NCBI GenBank assembly: GCA_964649725.1
Contig: CAZYTM010000007.1
Span: forward strand, 130,280-194,279
Origin: CAZYTM01 sp964649725
GTDB lineage: Bacteria > Desulfobacterota > Desulfuromonadia > Geobacterales > Geobacteraceae
Direction: 5' to 3'
DNA: 64,000 nucleotides
The number at the start of each line of letters is the position of its first letter. Positions within the stretch are counted from its first letter, which is position 1. The notes under the pieces are model-generated. The model saw only the letters and a program-made list of their open reading frames with translations, did no database searches and was not told where the DNA came from. The translations under genes and the position numbers were made by a program. Of this stretch, positions 53,331 to 61,398 are shown piece by piece.

Positions 53331-53875
53331 ATAAAGTTCGAAATGCAAAAAAAGGACTTTACCGCTCATATTATGAAACATCTCAAGGGTGGGGTGGTGT
53401 GGTGGCCAGTGAAGAGGGGGTGCTGGAAGTGGAACTCCCTTTTCCCGGCATGACCAGAAATAGACTGCATAACTACCTTGTCGGTCTCTATCCAGATGCA
53501 ATCACTGGTAATCAGTTGACTAAACAGGCAGCAAATCTGCTGGAGAGATATTTTGCCGGCGAAAAAGTTGAGTTTAATCTCCAGCTTGATCTTTCGGGCA
53601 ATACCGAATTTCAGCATGTTGTATATCAGGTTGTTGCCGGTATCCCCTATGGTGAGGTGAGAAGTTATGGGGCAGTTGCAGTGGCTGTTAATCGTCCGCT
53701 GGCTGCGCGTGGAGTAGGATTGGCTATGGCTCGCAATCCAGTGCCGATAATAATCCCTTGTCATCGAGTAATAGGGAGTTCGGGAGCCTTGATAGGATAT
53801 TCAGGGAGTGGGGGGATCAGTTCAAAAAAATGGCTGCTTGCCCTTGAGCAGACAAATGTTGGTCACAATATATGA
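53327..53875 (+). CDS. ogt: Methylated-DNA--protein-cysteine methyltransferase
   Basis: A 182-aa O6-alkylguanine repair protein. The C-terminal domain has the active-site motif IIPCHRVIG (acceptor Cys) and the helix-turn-helix segment RGVGLAMARNP. An N-terminal domain of about 90 residues precedes it, as in Ogt. It is translationally coupled to murJ, an association without obvious functional meaning. Confidence 0.95.
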   Translation: MNKVRNAKKGLYRSYYETSQGWGGVVASEEGVLEVELPFPGMTRNRLHNYLVGLYPDAITGNQLTKQAANLLERYFAGEKVEFNLQLDLSGNTEFQHVVYQVVAGIPYGEVRSYGAVAVAVNRPLAARGVGLAMARNPVPIIIPCHRVIGSSGALIGYSGSGGISSKKWLLALEQTNVGHNI

Positions 53876-54186
53876 GAATACGGCAACTTATTGTACGTTT
53901 TGAACAGCCGGCTAATTAAAGATTTTAACTGATTAATTAAGATGTGTTATTGCCAGCAGTAAAATCTAATAAATTGCTTTGATTTATTCTAACATGCTGA
54001 AATTACATATAGTATAATGATGCTTTATAATTGGGCAGATGGTAAAACCCTTATAGAAACCAAGTTGCTTTCATGATTTATTAACATGTTTACCCACAGA
54101 TTATCCACAGTTATTGTGGATAATCGTATACACCATTGAAAAGACGCAATAATTATTAATCTATGGACAACGATTGTGGTCTCACC
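53876..54186. other. AT-rich intergenic region with DnaA-box cluster
   Basis: A 311-bp gap between the 3' ends of ogt and mazG. The left part (53930-54060) is very AT-rich. The right part contains three DnaA-box-like nonamers, described separately. No gene is seen. Confidence 0.6.
54090..54123. promoter_or_regulatory. Cluster of three DnaA-box sequences
   Basis: TTATCCACA at 54101-54109 (plus strand) and its perfect inverted copy TGTGGATAA at 54115-54123 both match the TTATNCACA consensus. TTACCCACA at 54090-54098 has one mismatch and lies exactly 11 bp from the second box in the same orientation. The function is unproven. Confidence 0.6.
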
Positions 54187-54984
54187 TCAAGTCCCCATTA
54201 ACTTTTCTGCAAGCTTTGCCTCTTCCCAAAATAGTTCCATGTCTGCCAAAGTTGATTCTTGCAATGTTTTACCCCGGTCATGAAGCGATTGCTCTACATG
54301 GGCAAAGCGTCTTCTGAACCGTTCGATGGTCTTGCGCAGGGCTTCTTCAGGGTTGAGAGAGAGGAATCGCCCAAGGTTGACAATGGCAAAGAGGAGGTCT
54401 CCCAGTTCTGCCTCCATTCGTTCCTGGTCATTGTCAAGCATGGTTTCTTGGAACTCGTGCAACTCTTCCATTACTTTGGCATAGACCTCATCTACATGTT
54501 CCCAGTCAAAGCCGACTCGAGCAGCCTTTTCTGTTATCTTCTGCGCCTTGAGCAAGGCAGGTAGATGCGGAGGTATACCGGACAGGGTGGAACGTCGCTC
54601 CTCCCCCTTCTCTTCTCTCTTGATATTTTCCCAATTCTCTATCTGTGCTGCGCTGTCTTTTATCTCCAACTCACCAAAGACATGGGGATGCCGGCGAATT
54701 AGTTTGTCGCAAATAGCATCGATGACGTCTGTAATGGTGAACTCTCCCCGCTCGGCAGCAATTGCTGAATGGAAAATAGGCTGTAACAGCAGGTCACCCA
54801 ACTCCTCCTTGAGCATTTTTGGCGACCCGGCATCAATAGCTTCCATTACCTCGTAGCACTCCTCAAGCAGATAGCGTTTGAGACTTTCGTGGGTCTGCTC
54901 TGCGTCCCATGGGCATCCTCCTGGGTCGCGCAGGCGGCGCATGATCTCGACCAGACGGTCAAAGCCGGATAAATTGGTATTCAT
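54187..54984 (-). CDS. mazG: Nucleoside triphosphate pyrophosphohydrolase MazG
   Basis: A 265-aa tandem-domain MazG. The first domain has RLRDPGGCPWDAEQTHESL and LLEECYEVMEAIDA...EELGDLLLQ (metal-binding EExxE and ExxD). The second has VMEELHEFQET...EAELGDLLFAIVNL. It hydrolyses NTPs to NMP and PPi. AGGAG precedes the ATG. It stands alone between the DnaA-box region and tgt. Confidence 0.96.
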   Translation of the reverse strand: MNTNLSGFDRLVEIMRRLRDPGGCPWDAEQTHESLKRYLLEECYEVMEAIDAGSPKMLKEELGDLLLQPIFHSAIAAERGEFTITDVIDAICDKLIRRHPHVFGELEIKDSAAQIENWENIKREEKGEERRSTLSGIPPHLPALLKAQKITEKAARVGFDWEHVDEVYAKVMEELHEFQETMLDNDQERMEAELGDLLFAIVNLGRFLSLNPEEALRKTIERFRRRFAHVEQSLHDRGKTLQESTLADMELFWEEAKLAEKLMGT

Positions 54985-55192
54985 GGGTACTCCTTGAGAT
55001 GGCTACTTGGGAAAGAATTTATAAGCCTGCATTGGAATGTCAACGACTCTAATAATACGTATTGCATGGGAATATCACAACCCAAATATTGTTACATATC
55101 TTTAAGGAATGTTGTAATCCCTTTGCTGCATTATTTGTCGATTGACATGCTACAGAAAGATTGACCTTGTAGAAAGGGGGTGAGGAATCTTG

Positions 55193-56299
55193 TCAATTAG
55201 CCTTCAGATAATTTTTTAGAAATTCCTTTTTATAATCATTGAACCGGTCCTGTTCGATGGCAGTTCGTATTTCTGCCATCATATTTAAATAGAAGTGGAC
55301 ATTATGGATACTGGACAGGATTGCCGAGAGAACTTCATTGGCATTGAAGAGATGATGGATGTAAGCGCGGCTGAAGTTATTGCAGGTATAGCAACTGCAG
55401 CTGGGGTCGATAGGATATAAGTCGCGGCGGTAGTTCTTATGCGTAAGGCGAATCCTTCCACGTTTGGTGAAAAGAGTCGCACTGCGGGCATAGCGGGTCG
55501 GGATGACGCAGTCAAACATATCCATGCCCCGTTCCACGCTCTCCAATATATCTTCAGGCAACCCCACACCCATCAGATAGCGGGGCTTGTCCTCTGGGAG
55601 GGAAGGAGCGGTCATTGCCACCACCTTTTTTAATAACTCCAACCCTTCGCCAACGCTTACACCGCCAATAGCATAACCGGGAAAGTCCATAGCAACAAGT
55701 TCCCTGGCGCAGCTGGCACGTAAATCCTCAAATACGCTCCCCTGGACAATACCGAACAATGCCTGGTCTTTGCGGGTATGGGACTTAAGGCATAGCTCTG
55801 CCCACCTTAAGGTTTTACGAGTCGATTGGGAAGCATATTTTTTGTCGCAAGGGTAAGGGATGCATTCGTCAAAAGCCATGATTATGTCAGCTCCGAGCGC
55901 TTCCTGAATAGCCATAGCCTTAACAGGGTCGAGAAAGACCTCTTCGCCTGTGAGCTCATGTTTGAAATAGGCTCCGTCGTCGGTAATTCTCTTGTTGGGA
56001 AGAGAAAAGACCTGGAACCCTCCGGAATCGGTGAGTATAGGTCTATCCCATGCCATAAACTGGTGTAATCCTCCGGCCTTTTCCACCAAGCCTTCTCCTG
56101 GGCGTAAGTGCAAGTGGTAGGTGTTGGCAAGGATAATCTGGGTTTGACAACCTTTAACCTGTTCCGGGGTCATCGCCTTCATTGCGGCATGGGTACCGAC
56201 CGGCATAAAAATGGGGGTCTCGATAGTGCCATGAGTGGTTACCAACCTGCCGCGTCGGGCAGCGCAGTGGGGATCTTTTTTTAAAAGGGTAAATTTCAT
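55193..56299 (-). CDS. tgt: Queuine/preQ1 tRNA-guanine transglycosylase
   Basis: A 368-aa enzyme that exchanges guanine-34 for preQ1 in GU(N) tRNAs. Motifs are MPVGTHAAMKAM, ANTYHLHLRPG, LTDSGGFQVFSL (nucleophile region), GGVSVGEG and the second active-site DCVIPTR. The zinc site is C.C..C plus a His (SCSCYTCNNFSRAYIHHLF). AAAAGGCAAC lies before the ATG. queA and the secDF/yajC genes, often neighbours, are not here. Confidence 0.97.
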   Translation of the reverse strand: MKFTLLKKDPHCAARRGRLVTTHGTIETPIFMPVGTHAAMKAMTPEQVKGCQTQIILANTYHLHLRPGEGLVEKAGGLHQFMAWDRPILTDSGGFQVFSLPNKRITDDGAYFKHELTGEEVFLDPVKAMAIQEALGADIIMAFDECIPYPCDKKYASQSTRKTLRWAELCLKSHTRKDQALFGIVQGSVFEDLRASCARELVAMDFPGYAIGGVSVGEGLELLKKVVAMTAPSLPEDKPRYLMGVGLPEDILESVERGMDMFDCVIPTRYARSATLFTKRGRIRLTHKNYRRDLYPIDPSCSCYTCNNFSRAYIHHLFNANEVLSAILSSIHNVHFYLNMMAEIRTAIEQDRFNDYKKEFLKNYLKAN

Positions 56300-56551
56300 G
56301 TTGCCTTTTGCTATGAATTGTTTTAAAACAACTAAAATCAGATTAAAAATAATTATAATATTCTGCGCCGCAGTAACTCCGCTTGCTTATTCATTCCCTT
56401 GTAACAGACCAGGCATGAAAAAGCAATCTCCCAATGCCATGCGTTGCAAGGACTATATTTAGATATCCCATCGCCACATAGCTCTCAATTGGCATGGTCT
56501 TAATGGTCAACATTTGTTAATTTTTGTTGCAATTTTCTATAACGGCGTTTA

Positions 56552-56572
56552 GTATACTGTATACTGTATACC
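56552..56572. repeat. Triple GTATACT direct repeat, operator-like
   Basis: GTATACT-GTATACT-GTATACC forms three 7-bp direct repeats of a self-complementary GTATAC core, 220 bases before sdhC. GTATACTGTATAC is also an inverted repeat, like a regulator operator. TATACT could double as a -10 element, so binding would compete with RNA polymerase. Confidence 0.55.
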
Positions 56573-56649
56573 AGATTAAAAAACACTCATGATTCAAGCT
56601 GTTCTGCCAGGAAATACTGAACTTCAGCACAACATACAAAGGGGGGATT

Positions 56650-56685
56650 ATGGACATCATCAAGGAATGGCGTGCACCTCCGTAA
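56650..56685 (+). CDS. Possible 11-residue leader peptide upstream of sdhC
   Basis: ATG to TAA encodes MDIIKEWRAPP, with a strong AAAGGGGGGA ribosome-binding site ideally spaced before the ATG. It ends 107 bases before sdhC. A peptide or translation-coupled control is possible, but a frame this short can arise by chance. Confidence 0.3.
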   Translation: MDIIKEWRAPP

Positions 56686-56792
56686 GTTTCCGGTGTGTCG
56701 TCTGACGGTAACGTCTGGGCAGATATGTATTTCCAACCAGTAAGTGAGTGTTCTAGCACTCTAAGTAACTTTCATGAAAAGGGATACCAATT

Positions 56793-57455
56793 ATGCAACT
56801 ATTCACAAGCTCTGTGGGCAGAAAGATTCTGATGGCAATTACGGGCCAGTTAATGGTGCTGTTTGTGATCGTCCATCTGCTAGGTAACTCAACAATATTT
56901 GTCGGGTTAGACTGGCTTAACGCTTACGCAAAACATCTTAAAGATCTTGGACCGTTTGTCTGGGTTTTCCGTCTCAGCATGCTGGGCCTATTGTTAGTGC
57001 ATATGTTTTACGGCATTCAGCTGACACTGGAAAACAGTGCCGCTACTCCTGAATCATATGCGGTCAATAACAAAATGAAAGCAACGTTTGCCAGTGAAAA
57101 CATGATCTGGACCGGGTTGCTGATGCTCTGCTTCATCATCTATCATCTCTGTCACTTCACAGCACGTATCACACCAGACATTGTAAATAAAACAGATTAC
57201 CTTGGACGTTTCGATGTCTTTACCATGGTTACTACCAGTTTCAAATCTGGGATAATCTCTCTTGTCTACATCGTAGCTATGATCTGTCTTTTTCTTCACC
57301 TCAGTCATGGCATTCAGAGTTTCTTCCAGACTATGGGCTGGAACAACGATCGTTCAGAGCCTTTATTCACAAAGCTTGGCACGATCATGGCCGTTATCTT
57401 TCTGGTTGGCTACGGTTCCATTCCGGTCTTTATACTCGCTGGCATTTTGAAATAA
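56793..57455 (+). CDS. sdhC: Succinate dehydrogenase/fumarate reductase cytochrome b subunit
   Basis: A 220-aa diheme cytochrome b with five helices, of the Wolinella/Geobacter type that anchors the complex without an SdhD. Candidate heme-ligand histidines are in FVIVHLLGNST, LVHMFYGIQ, YHLCHFTARI and FLHLSHGIQS. It exchanges electrons with menaquinone. In Geobacter one such complex serves in both directions. The ATG follows AAAAGGGAT. sdhA follows after 16 bases. Confidence 0.95.
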   Translation: MQLFTSSVGRKILMAITGQLMVLFVIVHLLGNSTIFVGLDWLNAYAKHLKDLGPFVWVFRLSMLGLLLVHMFYGIQLTLENSAATPESYAVNNKMKATFASENMIWTGLLMLCFIIYHLCHFTARITPDIVNKTDYLGRFDVFTMVTTSFKSGIISLVYIVAMICLFLHLSHGIQSFFQTMGWNNDRSEPLFTKLGTIMAVIFLVGYGSIPVFILAGILK

Positions 57456-57471
57456 AAATAGGGGGCTCATA

Positions 57472-59385
57472 GTGATACTCGACGGAAAAAGTCCAAAAGG
57501 ACCAATTGAAACTTCGTGGGATAAGCACCGCTTCGATATGAAGTTGGTTAACCCCGCAAACAAGAGAAAATACAAAGTCCTCGTGGTGGGAACCGGTCTT
57601 GCCGGTGGTGCTGCAGCTGCTTCATTGGGTGAACTCGGTTATAATGTCGAGGCGTTCTGCTATCAGGACAGCGCTCGCCGCGCCCACTCCATTGCGGCAC
57701 AAGGTGGTATCAACGCTGCCAAAGCCTATCCTAACGATGGCGACAGCATCTACCGCCTCTTCTATGATACTATCAAAGGTGGCGACTTCCGTGCCCGTGA
57801 GGCCGATGTCTGGCGTCTGGCACAGGTCTCCAATAACATCATCGACCAGTGCGTGGCGCAGGGGGTTCCGTTTGCCCGTGATTACGCAGGATATCTGGAT
57901 AACCGTTCTTTTGGCGGGGCCCAGGTCTCACGTACCTTCTATGCCCGCGGTCAGACCGGTCAGCAACTTTTGCTGGGCGCCTATTCAGCCATTTCCCGAC
58001 AGATCAAGGCCGGGACGGTAAAACTCTTCCCTAGGGTAGAGATGCTCGACTTAATCGTTGTTGACGGCGAGGCCAAAGGGATCACGGTACGTGACCTGGT
58101 AAGCGGCGAAATCCGTACTCATGTCGGCGACGCAGTGGTACTCTGCACCGGTGGCTATGTCAACGTATTCTATCTCTCCACCAATGCCATGGGTTGCTCG
58201 GTAACGGCAAACTGGCGGGCCCACAAAAAGGGCGCTTACTTTGCCAACCCTTGCTACACTCAGATTCACCCGACCTGTATTCCACAGACCGGTGAGCATC
58301 AGTCGAAACTGACCCTGATGTCCGAGTCACTACGTAACGATGGTCGCTGCTGGGCACCGAAAAAGCAGGGAGACAACCGCCCTGCCAATCAGATCCCTGA
58401 AGAAGAGCGAGATTACTATCTGGAGAGGAAATACCCCTCCTTTGGTAACCTTGCCCCGCGTGACATCGCTTCCCGTGCTGCCAAAGAGCAGTGCGACGAT
58501 AGTCGTGGCGTTGGACCGGGTGGCCGTGGTGTATACCTCGACTTTGCAGCTTCCATCAAGCGACTTGGCGAAAATACCATCAAGGAGCGTTATGGTAATC
58601 TCTTCGAGATGTATGAGAAGATTACTGATGAGAACGCTTACAAACAACCGATGCGTATCTACCCGGCTCCTCATTATTCAATGGGCGGCCTATGGGTTGA
58701 CTACAACTGCGAGAGCAATGTCCCGGGTCTTTTCGTTCTTGGTGAGGCCAACTTCTCGGTTCATGGCGCCAACCGCCTCGGTGCAAGTGCTTTGATGCAA
58801 GGATTGGCCGACGGTTACTTCGTCATTCCATATACCATTGCCAACTATCTGGCCAGGATTACCCCGGGCAAATTGAAAGAAGACGCTCCGGAGTGCAGAG
58901 AGTCGGTCGAGGCGGTCAACGCCGAAATCAAGAAACTTCTCTCCATCAACGGCAAGAAGACGGTAAGCGAGTTCCATCGTGCATTAGGCAAGATCATGTG
59001 GAACAACGTCGGTATGGCGCGGAGCGAGCAGAGCCTGAAAGAGGCTCTGAAAGAGATACCTGCCCTGCGTGAAGAGTTCTGGCAGAACGTTAAGGTGACC
59101 GGTTCAGGCGCCGAATTCAACCAGCAGTTGGAAAATGCCTGGCGGGTAGCCGATTTTCTCGAGTTCGGCGAATTGCTCAGCCGAGATGCACTGCATCGGA
59201 ACGAGTCTTGCGGTGGTCACTTCCGGGTTGAGTACCAGATGCCGGACGGTGAAGCTAAGCGTGATGACGAAAACTACTGCTACGCTGCGGCGTGGGAATT
59301 CAAGGGTGTTGGTAATGAGCCCGAACTGCACAAGGAGCCGTTGGCATTTGAAAACATCCATCTGGCGGTAAGGAGTTATAAATAA
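57472..59385 (+). CDS. sdhA: Succinate dehydrogenase/fumarate reductase flavoprotein subunit
   Basis: A 637-aa subunit with covalently bound FAD and the dicarboxylate site. Motifs are VLVVGTGLAGGAAAASLGELG (FAD), RRAHSIAAQGGINAAK (His for FAD linkage), GGYVNVFYLSTNAMG, and PHYSMGGLWVDYNCES. The start is GTG at 57472 with GGGGG upstream. Its TAA overlaps the ATG of sdhB by one base. Confidence 0.96.
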   Translation: MILDGKSPKGPIETSWDKHRFDMKLVNPANKRKYKVLVVGTGLAGGAAAASLGELGYNVEAFCYQDSARRAHSIAAQGGINAAKAYPNDGDSIYRLFYDTIKGGDFRAREADVWRLAQVSNNIIDQCVAQGVPFARDYAGYLDNRSFGGAQVSRTFYARGQTGQQLLLGAYSAISRQIKAGTVKLFPRVEMLDLIVVDGEAKGITVRDLVSGEIRTHVGDAVVLCTGGYVNVFYLSTNAMGCSVTANWRAHKKGAYFANPCYTQIHPTCIPQTGEHQSKLTLMSESLRNDGRCWAPKKQGDNRPANQIPEEERDYYLERKYPSFGNLAPRDIASRAAKEQCDDSRGVGPGGRGVYLDFAASIKRLGENTIKERYGNLFEMYEKITDENAYKQPMRIYPAPHYSMGGLWVDYNCESNVPGLFVLGEANFSVHGANRLGASALMQGLADGYFVIPYTIANYLARITPGKLKEDAPECRESVEAVNAEIKKLLSINGKKTVSEFHRALGKIMWNNVGMARSEQSLKEALKEIPALREEFWQNVKVTGSGAEFNQQLENAWRVADFLEFGELLSRDALHRNESCGGHFRVEYQMPDGEAKRDDENYCYAAAWEFKGVGNEPELHKEPLAFENIHLAVRSYK

Positions 59386-60155
59386 TGAGCCATCATGACA
59401 ATCACGGAAATAGCATGAATCTCACCTTGCATGTCTGGCGCCAAAAGGGCCCTGATCAGCCGGGTAAATTGGATATCTACGACGCCAAGAACGTCAGTCC
59501 TGACCAGTCGTTCCTGGAGATGCTGGACGAAGTCAACGAGCAGTTGATCAAGTCTGGAAAAGATCCGATAGCCTTTGACCACGACTGTCGCGAAGGTATC
59601 TGCGGCATGTGTTCACAGGTTATAAACGGTGTTCCCCATGGCGGGCAGGACCGCACGACTGTCTGTCAGCTGCATATGCGCAGCTTTAAGGATGGCGACG
59701 CCATCTACATTGAGCCATGGCGTGCAGCGGCTTTTCCACTTATCAGGGACCTGGTAGTTGACCGTGGCGCCCTCGACCGGATCATTCAGGCAGGCGGTTA
59801 CACCTCCTGTCACACCGGCGGGGTTGCTGATGGCAACGCTATCCTCATACCGAAACCGGATGCGGATTACGCTATGGATGCGGCCGAGTGTATCGGTTGT
59901 GGAGCCTGTGTGGCAGGATGCCCCAATAGTACTGCAATGCTCTTCACCGGGGCCAAAGTTTCCCAATTGGCAGTTCTGCCGCAAGGTAAAGCCGAAGCTG
60001 CAGCTCGTGTCCAGGCCATGACCGAGGCTCTGGAGGAGAACGGATTTGGTAACTGCACCAACCACTATGAATGTCAAGCCGCCTGCCCGAAGGGGATTAA
60101 CGTCAAGTTCATAGCAACTATGAACCGCGAGTATATCAAGTCACTATTCAAGTAA
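59385..60155 (+). CDS. sdhB: Succinate dehydrogenase/fumarate reductase iron-sulfur subunit
   Basis: A 256-aa subunit with three clusters: the [2Fe-2S] site DCREGICGMCSQVING...CQLHM, the [4Fe-4S] site CIGCGACVAGCP, and the [3Fe-4S] site CTNHYECQAACPKGI. It links the flavin with the cytochrome b subunit on the cytosolic side. The N terminus has an extra His/Asn-rich stretch (SHHDNHGNS). A strong terminator follows. Confidence 0.96.
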   Translation: MSHHDNHGNSMNLTLHVWRQKGPDQPGKLDIYDAKNVSPDQSFLEMLDEVNEQLIKSGKDPIAFDHDCREGICGMCSQVINGVPHGGQDRTTVCQLHMRSFKDGDAIYIEPWRAAAFPLIRDLVVDRGALDRIIQAGGYTSCHTGGVADGNAILIPKPDADYAMDAAECIGCGACVAGCPNSTAMLFTGAKVSQLAVLPQGKAEAAARVQAMTEALEENGFGNCTNHYECQAACPKGINVKFIATMNREYIKSLFK

Positions 60156-60173
60156 AGCGGTATTTATTCTGAT

Positions 60174-60210
60174 AAAAAGGGCAGAGGATGTCATCTCTGC
60201 CCTTTTTTTT
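60174..60210 (+). terminator. Intrinsic terminator of sdhCAB
   Basis: AAAAAGGGCAGAG / CTCTGCCC stem with an 8-base loop, followed by eight T. Confidence 0.93.
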
Positions 60211-60220
60211 TGGAGTTATA

Positions 60221-61165
60221 GTGGAATTCAATCTCCTCAGGCTGATTTTCACATTGCGGCTGGATACTGAGCAGTATGAACCATACGGGCTCTATGGAAT
60301 CAAAAGGGTGTTTCCGGAGGCATTCCGGAAAACTATTTCATGCAGTTTGTCTGAATGTAGTAACTGCCCGCAGATGTTTACCTGTCCTTATTGGGAAATA
60401 TTTTCCCAGGCTCTGAGTAATGACCCGGTTGTCCTGAAACGTCATCAGAAGCCACCATTGCCTTTTGTTTTTGACATTCCGGAAGTACCTGTTCCGGCAC
60501 GTCGCGGGACAAAACTGCAACTTAATCTGACAATTGTTGGTTCAGCAATATATCATGTGAATAACTTTGTCGAAGCGGTCCGGCTTGTTTTTTTAAGCGC
60601 TGGCAGAGACTCATTACCCAGAGCGGCCATCATCGATATTTCCATGGCTGACTACAGTGGTAATCAGCTTAGATATACTGCTGACACAGGTAACAGTGAT
60701 ATGATTGGGCAGATGTCTCTTCTGGCAGCTGCAGACATTGCCGATAATCCTCTTATCTCTCCGGACATGCTGAATATTGATATTCTTACGCCGATACAAC
60801 TTATGCATGACAAAAGGCCGTTGCGGCAGTTGTCATTTTCTTCTCTTTGCAGAGGATTGTTCAGAAGGATTTCTGCACTGACCGCCACTTATGAAGGTAG
60901 TGAGTTAGCAGCTGATTATCGCTGGTTGGCTGAACAGAGTCGTACAGTGATAACAGTTGTCGATGAATCGTACTGGGTGGAATGGGGAAGAGGCAGGGGT
61001 GGGTTGATAGGGAGAGTAGAGTTTACCGGTGCTATCGAACAATTCCGGCTCTTTTTGCGACTTGGTGAATACCTCCATGTTGGCAAGGGAGCTGCTTACG
61101 GTATGGGACAATACACAATCGGGGAGCGCCAGGCTTGTAAAAATCAATTGCCGGGGGTAGACTAG
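60221..61165 (+). CDS. Orphan Cas6-like RAMP protein
   Basis: A 314-aa protein with the layout of the CRISPR_Cas6 (PF10040-type) family. It has an N-terminal region with a cysteine group (SECSNCPQMFTCPYWEIF), a PLPFVFDIPE stretch, and a C-terminal glycine-rich loop (HVGKGAAYGMGQYTI). Such proteins process precursor crRNA when encoded with CRISPR systems. No CRISPR array and no other cas gene occur in this window. The start is GTG at 60221 with TTGGAG upstream; a longer frame runs into the sdh terminator. Its present substrate is unknown. Confidence 0.75.
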   Translation: MEFNLLRLIFTLRLDTEQYEPYGLYGIKRVFPEAFRKTISCSLSECSNCPQMFTCPYWEIFSQALSNDPVVLKRHQKPPLPFVFDIPEVPVPARRGTKLQLNLTIVGSAIYHVNNFVEAVRLVFLSAGRDSLPRAAIIDISMADYSGNQLRYTADTGNSDMIGQMSLLAAADIADNPLISPDMLNIDILTPIQLMHDKRPLRQLSFSSLCRGLFRRISALTATYEGSELAADYRWLAEQSRTVITVVDESYWVEWGRGRGGLIGRVEFTGAIEQFRLFLRLGEYLHVGKGAAYGMGQYTIGERQACKNQLPGVD

Positions 61166-61206
61166 AAACATGGCATTAGAAATTGGCAGTGAGAAAGAGC
61201 ATACAG

Positions 61207-61398
61207 ATGAAGAAGAAAACTGAATCAGTAACGGTAAAGGTCAAGGAAGTTAAACATTTAATAAACAAAGTCAAGGAAGAGACCAAGTCTATCAAGAACG
61301 AAACAAAATCATTGCGCAAGCTGCACGAACAGATAAGTGACGACTGCAACAACCTGCGCAAACTGGATGAAATATTGACCGGCAAGGAGCAGAAGTGA
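61207..61398 (+). CDS. Small coiled-coil protein coupled to ftsH
   Basis: A 63-aa, highly charged, helical protein (KVKEVKHLINKVKEETKSI; ETKSLRKLHEQISDDCNN) with heptad-like spacing and no signal peptide. The family is not recognised. The ATG at 61207 is chosen by composition; a TTG at 61183 is possible. Its TGA overlaps the ftsH GTG start (GTGA), so the two are translationally coupled. It may be a partner of FtsH, but this is only contextual. Confidence 0.65.
   Translation: MKKKTESVTVKVKEVKHLINKVKEETKSIKNETKSLRKLHEQISDDCNNLRKLDEILTGKEQK

Larger units (their letters stand above)
56300..56792. other. 493-bp intergenic region upstream of sdhC
   Basis: It holds a triple GTATACT repeat (56552-56572), a possible 11-codon leader ORF (56650-56685) and the sdh leader. 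The remainder shows no gene. A minus-strand 80-codon frame across it lacks a ribosome-binding site and crosses the repeat. Confidence 0.6.

Noticed and set aside
56517..56759. An 80-codon minus-strand frame upstream of sdhC
   Set aside because: It crosses the GTATACT repeat, has no ribosome-binding site and no hydrophobic or motif pattern worth calling.
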